This document shows positions 44,433 through 53,591 of a stretch of DNA of 64,000 bases, one piece after another (position 1 is the first letter of the stretch; every line of letters starts with the position of its first letter). The position numbers were made by a program, and so were the translations under genes. The DNA is from MFD09286-c1 sp963701015 (GTDB taxonomy: Bacteria > Bacteroidota > Bacteroidia > Bacteroidales > DTGW01): the NCBI GenBank assembly GCA_963701015.1, contig OY969556.1, positions 3,658,001 to 3,722,000 of the forward strand. The letters are read 5' to 3'. The notes under the pieces were generated by a model, which worked only from the letters and a program-made list of their open reading frames with translations, did not search any database and was not told where the DNA came from.

Positions 44433-47400
44433 ATGAAGTTTGCTGAATATAAAAATTTTAACCTTTCGCAGATAAACAAGGATATTCTGAAGGATTGGCG
44501 CGAAAATAAAGTTTTTGAAAAAAGTATTACGGAACGGCAGGGTTGCCCATCATTCGTGTTTTACGAAGGACCTCCATCAGCTAATGGTATTCCTGGCATT
44601 CATCATGTAATGGCCCGTACAATTAAAGATATTTTTTGCAGGTATAAGACTATGAAAGGCTTTCAGGTTTTTCGAAAAGCCGGATGGGATACTCATGGAT
44701 TGCCAGTAGAACTAGGCGTTGAAAAATCATTAGGAATTACTAAAGAAGATATTGGTAAAAAAATTAGCATTGCTGAATATAATAATGCTTGCAGAAAAGA
44801 TGTAATGAAATTTACCCGTGAATGGGAAGATTTGACTGAAAGGATGGGCTATTGGGTTGATATGACCGATCCATATATTACTTATGACAATAAATATATT
44901 GAAACGCTTTGGTGGCTGTTAAAAGAACTTTATAAAAAGGGATTGTTATATAAAGGATATACCATTCAGCCTTATTCACCTGCCGCCGGAACCGGCTTAA
45001 GCACACACGAACTTAATCAGCCCGGTTGTTACCGCGATGTTAAAGATACTACGGTTGTTGCTCAATTTAAAGTTATAAGAAATTCAACATCAGAATTTCT
45101 ATTCGAAAATACCAATACGGATGTTTATATTTTAGCCTGGACTACAACTCCCTGGACATTACCTTCCAATACAGCTCTTGCTGTTGGTGCCAATATTGAT
45201 TATGTAAAAGTTAAAACATACAACGTTTACACACGCAAACCAATTACTGTTGTTATTGCTCATGATTTAATCAATAATTTTTTTACGGCTAAAAATTGGG
45301 AATCAAATGAGGATGAATATATTGATAAACTCAATGATACTCCACCTGCAATAGTTATTCCTTTTAACAAAAATATTATAAGTTTTAAGGGTAAAATTCT
45401 GGATAAAATAAGATATGAGCAGCTAATGCCCTATCAACAACCTACAGAAGGTGATGCATTCCGGGTTGTGTTGGGTGATTTTGTGACTACTGAAGATGGA
45501 ACGGGTATTGTACATATTGCCCCAAGCTTTGGTGCCGATGACTTTCGTGTAGCAAGGCAAAACGGAATAGGTTCACTTACATTGGTTGATAAGCAAGGTA
45601 AATTTATTGACGGTTGTGGCGAACTTACAGGCAGGTTTGTAAAAAATGCATATGATCCCAATCTTAGTGAAAACGATGAAACTGTTGATGTATTTATTTC
45701 CGTTTTACTTAAAAAAGACAATAAAGCTTTTAAAATAGAAAAATATATTCATACCTATCCTCACTGTTGGCGTACCGATAAACCAGTTTTATATTATCCG
45801 CTCGATTCGTGGTTTATTAAAACAACTGCTTTGCGCGACCGTATGATTGAATTGAACAATACTATAAACTGGAAGCCTGAATCGACAGGTACTGGCCGTT
45901 TTGGCAAATGGCTTGAAAATTTGCAGGACTGGAACCTTTCACGTTCACGTTTCTGGGGAACACCACTTCCTATTTGGCGTGACGAAGACACAAATGAAAT
46001 TTGTATTGGATCAGTTGCAGAATTAAAAACGGAAATTGTAAAATCAATAAAAGCTGGTTTCATGAAAAATAATCCTTTACAGGGTTTTGAACCAGACAAT
46101 ATGAGTAAAGGAAACTACGAAAAATTCGATTTACATAAACCTTTTGTTGATGACATAATTTTAGTTTCAGCTTCAGGAAAACCAATGCACCGTGAATCTG
46201 ACCTGATAGATGTTTGGTTCGATAGTGGCGCTATGCCATATGCCCAATTGCATTATCCGTTTGAAAATAGGAGCCCCTCCCCTTCCCTCCCCAAAGGTGA
46301 GGGAGAAAATATTTCCTTTAAATATCAAACTGCACGAAACTCAGTTTATTCTTTATTGAAACAATTGGCTGAAGATAAAAGAAAGAACCAAACCGAGGCT
46401 GAAAATATTCTTTGGCAACATCTAAAAGGGAAACAGCTTGAAGACTATAAAATTAGAAGACAACATATTATTGATGAATTTATTGTTGATTTTGTTTGTC
46501 TTTCAAAAAAGCTAATAATTGAAATTGATGGTGGTTATCATCAAAAACCTGAAGTAAAAAAAGCAGATTTATTGAGGACTGAAATCCTTGAAAGTTTGGG
46601 TTATAGGGTTATTCGTTTTAAAAATGAAGAAGTCCTAACAAATATTGACAACGTATTAAAAGCTATAAAATATTCTCTAGATGCGCTCTCCCTTCCCCTT
46701 GGGGGAAGGCGGGGATGGGGCAGCTTTCCCAGCCGATTTTATTGCCGAAGGAGTGGATCAAACCCGTGGCTGGTTTTTTACTCTTCATGCAATTGCAACT
46801 ATGCTTTTCGATTCGGTTGCATTCAAAAATATAATCTCAAATGGTTTAGTACTGGATAAAAATGGAAACAAAATGTCCAAAAGATTGGGCAATGCAGTTG
46901 ACCCGTTTGAAACTATAGAAAAGTATGGTTCCGATCCATTGCGCTGGTATATGATAACCAATGCTTCGCCTTGGGATAATCTTAAATTCGATAATGCAGG
47001 AATTGATGAAGTTATGCGCAAATTATTCGGAACATTGCATAATACTTATTCATTTTTTGCATTGTACGCAAATGTTGATGGTTTTACCAACAATGAAACT
47101 CAAATTCCTGTAAATGAAAGACCTGAAATTGATCAATGGATAATTTCACTGCTTAATTCATTAATCAAAGAAGTTGACGAATGCTATACCGATTACGAAC
47201 CTACAAAAGCAGGACGGGCCATTGCAAATTTTGTGACCGAAAATTTAAGTAACTGGTATGTACGTTTAAACCGTAAACGTTTTTGGGGAGGCGAATATTC
47301 GAAAGATAAAATCGCAGCTTATCAAACCTTATATACTTGTTTGGAAACCATTGTAAAACTGGCTGCTCCAATTGCCCCGTTTTATATGGATAAAATATTC

Positions 47401-48243
47401 ACCGATTTAAATAATGCATCAAATTCCGACTTATCAGGTTCTGTGCATTTGTCACTATTCCCCACTGTAAATGATAGTTTAATAAATAAAATGCTTGAAG
47501 AAAGGATGAATATTGCCCAGCAAGTTTCATCTATGGTTTTGAGCTTACGCAGAAAAGTGAACATAAAAGTCCGCCAACCGTTAAGTAAATTAATGGTTCC
47601 GGTTTTGGATGATAATTTTATTGATCAGTTTGAAGCGGTAAAGAATCTTATTCTTACCGAAGTGAATGTTAAAGAAGTTGAATATTTGAAGGATTCCAAA
47701 GGATTCTTGGTAAAAAAAATTAGACCTAATTTTAAAACGCTTGGCCCGAAGTACGGAAAGTTAATGAAACAAATTGCCTTGGCGGTTGGCGCTTTCACAC
47801 AAGATGATATATATAATTTTGAGGCAAATAAAGGATGTTCGCTAACAATTGATGGGCAGGAGGTTCAATTATTTACTGAAGATATGGAAATTGCTTCGGA
47901 AGACATTCCAGGCTGGTTGGTTGCTAATGAAGGTAAATTAACGGTAGCATTAGATGTTAAAGTTACCGAAAGCCTTAGAATGGAAGGAATAGCCCGTGAA
48001 TTTATCAACCGTATTCAAAATCTCAGAAAAGACAGTGGCTTTGATGTTACTGATAAAATAAATATTGAAATACAAAAACATGAGCTTATAAATGAGGCAA
48101 TTGATAACCACCATGATTATATTAAGGCGCAAACATTAGCGCTTAGTTTAAATCTTGTTGATAACTTGCAAAATCATGGTTCAAAGCTTATTGATATTGA
48201 TGAAGATATTCAAACTTTAATAAAAATTAATCGTATAAATTGA
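44433..48243 (+). CDS. ileS: Isoleucine--tRNA ligase, interrupted by a DUF559 nuclease cassette
   Basis: IleRS charges tRNA-Ile. The N-terminal part (44433 to about 46270) has the class I signature FYEGPPSANGIPGIHH, the editing domain (AWTTTPWTLPSNTALAVG, GTGIVHIAPSFGADD) and DVWFDSGAMPYAQLHYPFEN. The C-terminal part resumes at about 46726 with FPADFIAEGVDQTRGWFF, then NGNKMSKRLGNAVDPF and the anticodon-binding region. Between them lies a 450-bp insert at about residue 613. The N-terminal ORF runs through the insert to a stop at 46857-46859. The C-terminal ORF is one base out of frame and could start at ATG 46681. Removing one base, for example from the G5 run at 46701, would make it one open frame. 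No second ileS is in the window. Confidence 0.9.
46273..46306 (+). repeat. Left C-rich arm of the DUF559 cassette
   Basis: It starts GCCCCTCCCC and ends GGTGAGGGAGA. It is an imperfect reverse complement of 46686-46721 and holds its own short hairpin (CCCTC/GAGGG). It is far more GC-rich than its surroundings. Confidence 0.75.
46686..46721 (+). repeat. Right G-rich arm of the DUF559 cassette
   Basis: It starts CTCTCCCTTCCCC and ends GGGGATGGGGC. It contains an internal hairpin (CTTCCCC/GGGGGAAG) and pairs imperfectly with the left arm. The frame change of ileS probably lies in its G5 run. Confidence 0.75.
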
Positions 48244-48296
48244 ACTTTTAAACCTACTTTTCAGAAATAATCTTAAATTTAGAAAAACAAAAAGCT

Positions 48297-48686
48297 ATGT
48301 CAGAAAAAAACAGATACACCGACGAAGAACTTGAAGATTTTAAGCAATTAATTCTCGACAAGCTCGATCAGGCCAAAAGAGATTATGAGCTTTTAAAAAG
48401 CGCAATAACCCAAAGCGGCAGCAACGATACACAAGATACCTCACCAACGTTTAAAGTTTTGGAAGAAGGTGCAGCAACCTTATCGAAAGAAGAAGCCGGT
48501 AAACTGGCACAAAGGCAATTGAAATTTATTCAACATTTACAAGCCGCTTTGGTACGCATCGAAAACAAAACTTATGGAATTTGTCGTGAAACTGGTAAAC
48601 TTATTCCGAAAGAACGTTTAATGGCAGTACCTCATGCAACTTTAAGCATTGAAGCTAAGCAAAGTCAGGGAGCTGTAAAACATTAA
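48297..48686 (+). CDS. TraR/DksA family transcription factor
   Basis: The 129-aa protein has the DksA coiled coil (FKQLILDKLDQAKRDYELLKSAI, then LSKEEAGKLAQRQLKFIQHLQAALVRIENKTYG). The C-terminal zinc-finger region (ICRETGKLIPKERLMAVPHATLSIEAK) keeps only one Cys of the four in classic DksA. It therefore probably binds RNA polymerase without zinc, as in other Bacteroidetes members. It lies between ileS (53 bp) and lspA, a conserved order in the phylum. Confidence 0.88.
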   Translation: MSEKNRYTDEELEDFKQLILDKLDQAKRDYELLKSAITQSGSNDTQDTSPTFKVLEEGAATLSKEEAGKLAQRQLKFIQHLQAALVRIENKTYGICRETGKLIPKERLMAVPHATLSIEAKQSQGAVKH

Positions 48687-48691
48687 AATTA

Positions 48692-48793
48692 GTTTGCTAA
48701 TTTGCCAATGAGTTAATGTGCCAATAATTAATTCATTATTTATTTATGGCAAATTGAATTATCACATTGGTAAATTGATTAACTATCACATTG
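48692..48793. repeat. Inverted pair of TAATGTGCCAAT-type repeats between dksA-like gene and lspA
   Basis: The left part (48692-48736) reads TTTGCTAATTTGCCAATG and variants. The right part (48747-48793) has the opposite-strand words (CAAATTGAATTATCACATTGG). Together they fill the gap almost completely. The same repeat family is at 11671 and 62818. Confidence 0.65.
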
Positions 48794-48800
48794 TTATATT

Positions 48801-49400
48801 ATGAGTTTAGGTAAAAAAGCCGGGTTGGTAATTTTTTTGGTATTATTTTTTGACCAATTATTGAAAATATGGATTAAGACACATATGGTTTTAGGCCAGG
48901 AATTTAAGTTTGCCGATTGGTTTATAATTCATTTTACCGAGAATAATGGAATGGCCTTTGGAATGGAATTAGGCGGCTCGTTTGGTAAACTGATTCTAAG
49001 TATTTTCAGGATAGCTGCAATAATTGCAATCGGATGGTATTTATATACACTTGTAAAATCTAAGGCTCACACAGGTTTAGTTATAAGTGTTGCCATGATA
49101 TTGGCCGGCGCCATTGGTAATATAATTGACAGCGCATTTTATGGAATGATATTTAACGAAAGTTGGTATTCTCCGGCAAAATTCCTTTCACCTGATCACT
49201 ATTCAAGCTTTTTGCATGGTAAGGTTGTAGATATGTTATATTTCCCCTTAATCCAGGGACATTTTCCTCAATGGGCCCCCGGTTGGGGCGGTGATGAATT
49301 TTTATTCTTCAGGCCTGTATTCAATTTGGCCGATTCTTCAATAACTGTAGGCGTAGCAATTATTCTTTTATTTCAGAAAGTATTCTTTAAAGAAAAATAA
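48801..49400 (+). CDS. lspA: Lipoprotein signal peptidase
   Basis: LspA cleaves signal peptides of prolipoproteins in the inner membrane. The four-helix protein has FDQLLKIWIKTH near the N-terminus and TENNGMAFG. The catalytic Asp region is GAIGNIIDSAFYG, and the second Asp lies in NLADSSITVGV, with KVVDMLYFPL between them. The 199-aa length, with an insert before KVVDMLYF, is usual for Bacteroidetes. The window carries several lipobox proteins that are substrates. Confidence 0.94.
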   Translation: MSLGKKAGLVIFLVLFFDQLLKIWIKTHMVLGQEFKFADWFIIHFTENNGMAFGMELGGSFGKLILSIFRIAAIIAIGWYLYTLVKSKAHTGLVISVAMILAGAIGNIIDSAFYGMIFNESWYSPAKFLSPDHYSSFLHGKVVDMLYFPLIQGHFPQWAPGWGGDEFLFFRPVFNLADSSITVGVAIILLFQKVFFKEK

Positions 49401-49442
49401 TACTCCAAAATCTGTTCAATCAGTTAGGTTTAAATATTTATA

Positions 49443-49480
49443 AAAAGGCCGACCAGGGAAAATTTCCTAGTCAGCCTTAA
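49443..49480. terminator. Bidirectional terminator after lspA
   Basis: The arms AAGGCCGACCAGG and CCTAGTCAGCCTT form an imperfect stem between convergent genes, with T-rich sequence after it on +. Confidence 0.75.
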
Positions 49481-49500
49481 TTTATTTTGATAACTTGTCC

Positions 49501-49962
49501 TTAGTCGTTATCGTCTGTTTCAACTTCTTTTTTCAGAATATTCCCTTCAGGTGAGAATTTAACTTCATACTGCTCTTTGTCCTTTTTGGCTTCAATTTCA
49601 TAAGTTATTTTATTATCAAAAGTTACAGCCATTTCAGCTTCATCAATTTTGTACCCTGCAAATTCTTTTGCGATAGCATCTGTCACGCCTTTAGGTAATT
49701 GAGAAACTTCAATTTCAGTTTCGGTCTTGAGCCATTTCCCATTCTGGTCGAAGTTTGCTGAATATTCAACCCTATTCAATTTAAATTCAGCTTCAAAATT
49801 CCCGGATTTCTCCATTTCCCATTTTACATCTTTTGCAGAAGAAAATTTTACATTAAATGCATTGGTAACAACTGCAGGTACTTTATCGGCACTGATTTTT
49901 TGTCCATAATTTGACGAAATGGTAATGAATACCATTGTTATAACTAAAAATATATTTTTCAT
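49501..49962 (-). CDS. Secreted PepSY-like (DUF2874) protein
   Basis: The 153-aa protein has a signal peptide (to SSNYGQ) and two PepSY-like repeats. The first has VPAVVTNAFNVKFSSAKDVKWEME and FEAEFKLNRVEYSANFDQNGKWL; the second has TDAIAKEFAGYKIDEAEM and YEIEAKKDKEQYEVKFSPEGN. By family it is periplasmic, with an uncertain role, possibly inhibitory or binding. The next gene upstream, on the same strand, is another small secreted protein. Confidence 0.82.
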   Translation of the reverse strand: MKNIFLVITMVFITISSNYGQKISADKVPAVVTNAFNVKFSSAKDVKWEMEKSGNFEAEFKLNRVEYSANFDQNGKWLKTETEIEVSQLPKGVTDAIAKEFAGYKIDEAEMAVTFDNKITYEIEAKKDKEQYEVKFSPEGNILKKEVETDDND

Positions 49963-50039
49963 TTTATTTAAAATTAAAGTTAATACTTACATAGGGCACC
50001 CTGTTTCAATGGATACCAATTAAAGTGAGATGTTGTAAA

Positions 50040-50438
50040 TTAACTTAACTGTATTGGAGGTCGAAAAACAAAGTTTTTATAATCAAAAATATGCTTTGAT
50101 TCTAAAAAATAATAATTGATTTTTAAAGTTTTAAACTCAGGATTATTTGATAATATATTGGTAGCATAAAAAACCGGCTGTTGGAAACTATTTACAGTTT
50201 TGGCCGGTGGTTGATGTGGCTTTTGTTCGTCACCATTATTATGGCTATCAAATAATTCGTCAAAATTGATTAAATGGTCAGTAATAAAATCAAAAAAGGT
50301 AATATCCTTATCTTCAGTGGCTTTGCAATGTTTGTACATTGGAGGGATATCCACAAGGAACGAAAAGTCTCCTCCTGGTAAACACAAATTGCCAAATAAA
50401 TAATAAAGGCAAATTAATATGACACTAATTCTTTTCAT
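50040..50438 (-). CDS. Small secreted hypothetical protein
   Basis: The 132-aa protein has a signal peptide (MKRISVILICLYYLFGNLC) and an acidic, His-containing middle (FFDFITDHLINFDELFDSHNNGDEQKPHQPP). Proteins with the DHL-x-N-x-D and NGDEQKPH pattern are, as I recall, often near metal efflux genes in Bacteroidetes, but no such genes are here. The His/Asp motif may bind metal (inference). It may share a transcript with the PepSY-like gene, 77 bp downstream. Confidence 0.7.
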   Translation of the reverse strand: MKRISVILICLYYLFGNLCLPGGDFSFLVDIPPMYKHCKATEDKDITFFDFITDHLINFDELFDSHNNGDEQKPHQPPAKTVNSFQQPVFYATNILSNNPEFKTLKINYYFLESKHIFDYKNFVFRPPIQLS

Positions 50439-50661
50439 GTATTAACAAGAAACTAAAATTATTCAAAATTATTATATAATTCGAATTGATTGAAAATGTT
50501 TTTATGAATAATATTCAAAATAAATCGCTAAACTTTATATAAAAAGCCCAAAATCTTCAACTTGACATTTTAAATTTAATTAAACATTTTCAAATTTTAG
50601 ATTTTTATTGTATTTTTCATGTGTCAATTTCATTTAGAATAATAACCTAAATTATAGTCGC

Positions 50662-51387
50662 ATGAAAATTTTTAATAAAATTTACATTTGGTTTGTCACT
50701 ATATTGGGCAATATTAAAGTATATAAATTCCCAATGTTTATATTATACGACCCAGGAAGTTATTTAGTAAATGGTGATGATATACGAAAAGTTATAAAAT
50801 TAATTCAACCCGGCGATATTTTAGTACGTGGTTATATAAATTATCTCGATGGTTATATAATACCCGGTTTCTTTAGTCATGCAGGCTTATATTTAGGTGA
50901 AGTGAAAGAAAGTAATAGCCAGGGTTTAAATGAGGATCAGTTGAAAGATTTTAAAGCTGGAGACCAAATGATAGTGCATGCAATGGCTAAAGGTGTTTTT
51001 ATGGATGATATTATAAATTTTTGCCGATGCGATTATATGGCAATTTTGCGTCGAAATCCTGAAATTGAAACGAAAAGCGATAAGCAATTTACTTTTAAAA
51101 ATGTGTTTGAAAAAGCTATTGGTTATTTAGGCGAAGCATATGACTTTGCTTTCGACTTTACCGATTTCCACCAGCTCTCCTGCACCGAACTGGTATATGC
51201 ATGTTATATAAATATATTGCCAACATATGGCGTAGAAATTGAAACAAGAAGGGTTATGCTAATAAAAAAACGGATTATCATACCAGATGATTATGTAAAT
51301 TCAAAGCTTCAACTGATTTGGAAAAGTCATTCGGTTGATGATAAAATAATTCAAAAAATAAAAATGGAAAAGGCCACATTAAATTAA
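50662..51387 (+). CDS. YiiX-like permuted papain-fold cysteine hydrolase
   Basis: The 241-aa protein matches the YiiX/YebB-type NlpC/P60-related family. The catalytic His is at about residue 73 in FFSHAGLYLGE and the Cys at about 174 in LSCTELVYACY. Between them lie MIVHAMAKGVFMDDI and AIGYLGEAYDFAFDF. The family has a permuted order, His before Cys, as here. Proposed activities are amidase or acyl-ester hydrolysis; the substrate is unknown. It has no signal peptide. A long inverted repeat follows its stop codon. Confidence 0.82.
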   Translation: MKIFNKIYIWFVTILGNIKVYKFPMFILYDPGSYLVNGDDIRKVIKLIQPGDILVRGYINYLDGYIIPGFFSHAGLYLGEVKESNSQGLNEDQLKDFKAGDQMIVHAMAKGVFMDDIINFCRCDYMAILRRNPEIETKSDKQFTFKNVFEKAIGYLGEAYDFAFDFTDFHQLSCTELVYACYINILPTYGVEIETRRVMLIKKRIIIPDDYVNSKLQLIWKSHSVDDKIIQKIKMEKATLN

Positions 51388-51390
51388 AAA

Positions 51391-51463
51391 CTATAGTCCT
51401 TAAAGATTTTGAGATGAATTTATATATGTAAAAATTCATTCTTAAAATCTTTAAAGTCTATAG
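51391..51463. repeat. Long imperfect inverted repeat between convergent genes
   Basis: The left arm (51391-51421) and right arm (51431-51463) match over about 31 bp with few mismatches; shared words are CTATAG, TTAAAGATTTT and GAATTT. The loop is short. It may terminate transcription from both sides, although it is AT-rich and lacks a clear T-run. Confidence 0.65.
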
Positions 51464-51473
51464 CCTCTATAAT

Positions 51474-52403
51474 CTATGAATTAATCACAATTACTTCTTG
51501 CTTTTTACTAAAATATATAATCAAAATACCAGCTATTACTATGAATGTGCCCATAATTTGATACAGTGTAATAACTTCATTTAAAAGTACCGATGAATAC
51601 ATCAGTGTACAAATTGGCCCAACACAACTTATAATCGAAACATTAGTTGAACCCAATTTTTCAATCGCATAATTGAACATATAAATTGGTATAACCGTTG
51701 AAAATATTGCCATTAATAAACAATCGAAATATACATGATGGTTATAACCACTTATTTTTGCCTTGCCCGAAAACATTGCATGAACAATAATACATAAACA
51801 CATAGATAAAATGGCTAAAGTGGTGAACCTGAAAGAACCTAATCTGGCAATTAAACCGTCTGCAATAACCAAAAATATTGCATAAATTAAAGAACTTAAT
51901 ACAATTAGAATAGCCCCATACCAAAATAAATTGGAATTTTTCATATTCATTTTATTACCAAATGCCAGTAATAATCCACTATATGCAATAAAAATCGATA
52001 TTATTTGATATATATTAATATTCTTTTTTAGGAAAATTGCAGAAATAATTATTACAAAAGTTGGGTAAAGGAACAATATCAATCGTTCAATTGAAGCCTC
52101 AACATATAAAAGCCCAATAAAGTCGAACAAACTTGAGATATAATACCCGAGCATACTTATACCAAATACCAGAAAGATATCTTTTAATTGAATTTTTTCA
52201 TGTACCTTATTCTTTTCAATCCAAATACCTATTATTACAACAAAAGGTAAGGCAAATAGCATTCGTAAATAAATTACTGAAATCGGATCGACTCTGTAAA
52301 CATAAGCCATTTTAGCGAAAACCGATTTTGCTGAAAACATTACAACGCCTGCCAGTGCAATTAAACCTGCCTGGAAATTTTGGATTTTTACTTGTGGTAA
52401 CAT
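51474..52403 (-). CDS. EamA/DMT-family membrane transporter
   Basis: The 309-aa protein has ten predicted membrane helices in two EamA repeats. The first begins LIALAGVVMFSAKSVFAKMAY and includes YIEASIERLILFLYPTF-like residues; the second has YAIEKLGSTNVSIISCVGPICTLMYSSVLLNE. Such carriers export metabolites such as amino acids. The ligand is unknown, but the structured, terminator-bearing leader upstream suggests that a small molecule or tRNA charging controls expression. Confidence 0.88.
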   Translation of the reverse strand: MLPQVKIQNFQAGLIALAGVVMFSAKSVFAKMAYVYRVDPISVIYLRMLFALPFVVIIGIWIEKNKVHEKIQLKDIFLVFGISMLGYYISSLFDFIGLLYVEASIERLILFLYPTFVIIISAIFLKKNINIYQIISIFIAYSGLLLAFGNKMNMKNSNLFWYGAILIVLSSLIYAIFLVIADGLIARLGSFRFTTLAILSMCLCIIVHAMFSGKAKISGYNHHVYFDCLLMAIFSTVIPIYMFNYAIEKLGSTNVSIISCVGPICTLMYSSVLLNEVITLYQIMGTFIVIAGILIIYFSKKQEVIVINS

Positions 52404-52430
52404 AACATTTGGTTTTAATTAAACATTCAA

Positions 52431-52462
52431 AAAAAAAGCCCCCCGGATTTCCGAGAGGCTTC
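52431..52462 (-). terminator. Attenuator-type terminator upstream of the EamA gene
   Basis: On the minus strand, AAGCCTCTCGG and CCGGGGGGCTT form a GC-rich stem followed by eight or more T. It ends about 28 nt before the EamA start codon, after a long leader, so it would act before the coding region. Confidence 0.75.
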
Positions 52463-52506
52463 AGCTATATATATTTCAATTTGCTTTTTATATTTTACAA
52501 TTCTGC

Positions 52507-52600
52507 ATTGAATTAAAACATATTCTACCCTTTGCCTCTCCCGATTGCATCTTAATCGTGCTGAGCCACCTTGTGACAGAAATATGCTTAATTGAACAAT
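52507..52600 (-). ncRNA. Structured leader (candidate riboswitch or attenuator) upstream of EamA
   Basis: On the minus strand, a long closing stem pairs 52600-52578 with 52526-52507 (about 17 bp with bulges). It encloses 51 nt containing CACGATT/AATCGGG, which can form an inner hairpin, and the single-stranded-looking GGCAAAGGG. The segment GAGAGGC at 52533-52539 is complementary to GCCTCTC in the terminator at 52453-52459, so the two folds could compete. A TAATTTTG -7 element lies just upstream (52633-52626). I could not match it to a known riboswitch class. A leader peptide cannot be excluded. Confidence 0.55.
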
Positions 52601-52723
52601 TCATTTATTACTTTATTTCAGAATTCAAAATTATAAAATTTTAAAATAATATCCTATTTTTATTTATTAAGTTATATGGTTATATTTAAATTGAATTTTA
52701 TTTTAACGAATTCCTTTACAATT

Positions 52724-53542
52724 ATGCGTAAACGAATATTATTGGTAATCTTAATTATATATTCATCTTTTGAACTAGAAGCGGCAGATAGTATCCAGTA
52801 TAAACCTATTCCATTTTATAAAGCATTTTATAAAATGGGCAACAACGCTATAGGGTCGTTTGAATACAACTATGGATTGAATTATGGACTTGGAGCGGTG
52901 GGTACTTATGGTATCATTAAATCAGGGATTGATTGGAAATTGAACCGGTTTGCTAAAGACAATAAATCAGTTTCAAATTCAGGTATGTTTTCAGCAATAC
53001 TTGGTGGAATTGTTCCACTTGCATTGCCATTAGGAATGTATTTTAATGGCAGATCAAAAGATGATTTACGCTTGCAAGCAACAGGTGTGGCTTTAGGGCA
53101 ATCTGCAATACTTGCACTAGGAATTTCATCCGGTATAAAAGTGTTTACAGGACGCAAACCGCCAGGTATTTTAGACCCAACCTCTGAAAATTCAGATTAT
53201 AGCGCCGATTTTAATTTTGGATTTCTTCGCCGTGGAGCATTTAATGGTTGGCCCAGCAGTCATACTTCAGTTGCATTTGCCATGGCAACGACTTTGTGTG
53301 AAATGTATCCTGATAATACTGCACTGAAGATTGGCGCTTATACCTATGCTACAGCCATTGGACTTGGGGTTGCAGTTAGTATTCACTGGTTTTCAGATGC
53401 TTTTGCCGGCGCACTGATTGGTTATGCTATTGGTAAATCGGTAGGCAAAAGTTTTAATCAATTATTACAGAATGAAACCAATGTAAAGAATTATTCATTT
53501 TATGCGACACCAAATTCAATGTGTTTTGTTTATAGATTTTAG
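52724..53542 (+). CDS. PAP2-family membrane phosphatase
   Basis: The 272-aa protein has a signal-like N-terminus (to EAAD) and several hydrophobic segments. The phosphatase motifs are KVFTGRKPPG, WPSSHTSVAFAMA and IHWFSDAFAGALIGYAIG, in the canonical order. Family members dephosphorylate lipid phosphates such as undecaprenyl pyrophosphate or phosphatidylglycerol phosphate. ATG 52724 is chosen because the basic hydrophobic start is there; the ORF opens at 52676. A cardiolipin synthase gene is next, on the other strand. Confidence 0.87.
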   Translation: MRKRILLVILIIYSSFELEAADSIQYKPIPFYKAFYKMGNNAIGSFEYNYGLNYGLGAVGTYGIIKSGIDWKLNRFAKDNKSVSNSGMFSAILGGIVPLALPLGMYFNGRSKDDLRLQATGVALGQSAILALGISSGIKVFTGRKPPGILDPTSENSDYSADFNFGFLRRGAFNGWPSSHTSVAFAMATTLCEMYPDNTALKIGAYTYATAIGLGVAVSIHWFSDAFAGALIGYAIGKSVGKSFNQLLQNETNVKNYSFYATPNSMCFVYRF

Positions 53543-53591
53543 CTTAATAGTTTAATTTGTATTAGTAAAACAAATTGCATAAAGGTAAATT

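Larger units (their letters stand above)
46271..46721 (+). mobile_element. DUF559 endonuclease-like cassette inserted in ileS
   Basis: The insert interrupts the IleRS catalytic domain between PFEN and FPADF. It encodes a complete DUF559 domain: SLLKQLAEDKRKNQTEAENILWQHL-type helices, then YKIRRQHIID, FIVDFVCLSKK and LIIEIDGGYHQKPE, ending YRVIRFKNEEVL. The Asp of VDF and the Glu/Asp of IEIDG match the PD-(D/E)xK-like active site of this family. Its ends are C-rich (46273-46306) and G-rich (46686-46721) imperfect inverted repeats. It is open in frame from the IleRS N-terminal half. Inferred: a mobile ORF cassette. No clear target duplication is visible. Confidence 0.8.

Noticed and set aside
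46271..46721. Intein or group II intron in ileS
   Set aside because: No intein splice motifs (N-terminal Cys/Ser block, C-terminal His-Asn) and no reverse transcriptase or intron domains are seen; the ORF is DUF559.
46681..48243. Separate gene for the C-terminal half of IleRS starting at ATG 46681
   Set aside because: The ATG lies next to the cassette arm and an IleRS split there would lack half its active site. A one-base error in the G5 run is simpler, though a two-piece enzyme is not disproved.
48297..48686. DksA-like gene as a pseudogene because three zinc Cys are missing
   Set aside because: The coiled coil and length are intact, and Cys-poor DksA relatives are common in Bacteroidetes.
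52507..52600. SAM, TPP, cobalamin or glycine riboswitch
   Set aside because: Conserved core words of these classes are not present in the right order; left as an unassigned leader.
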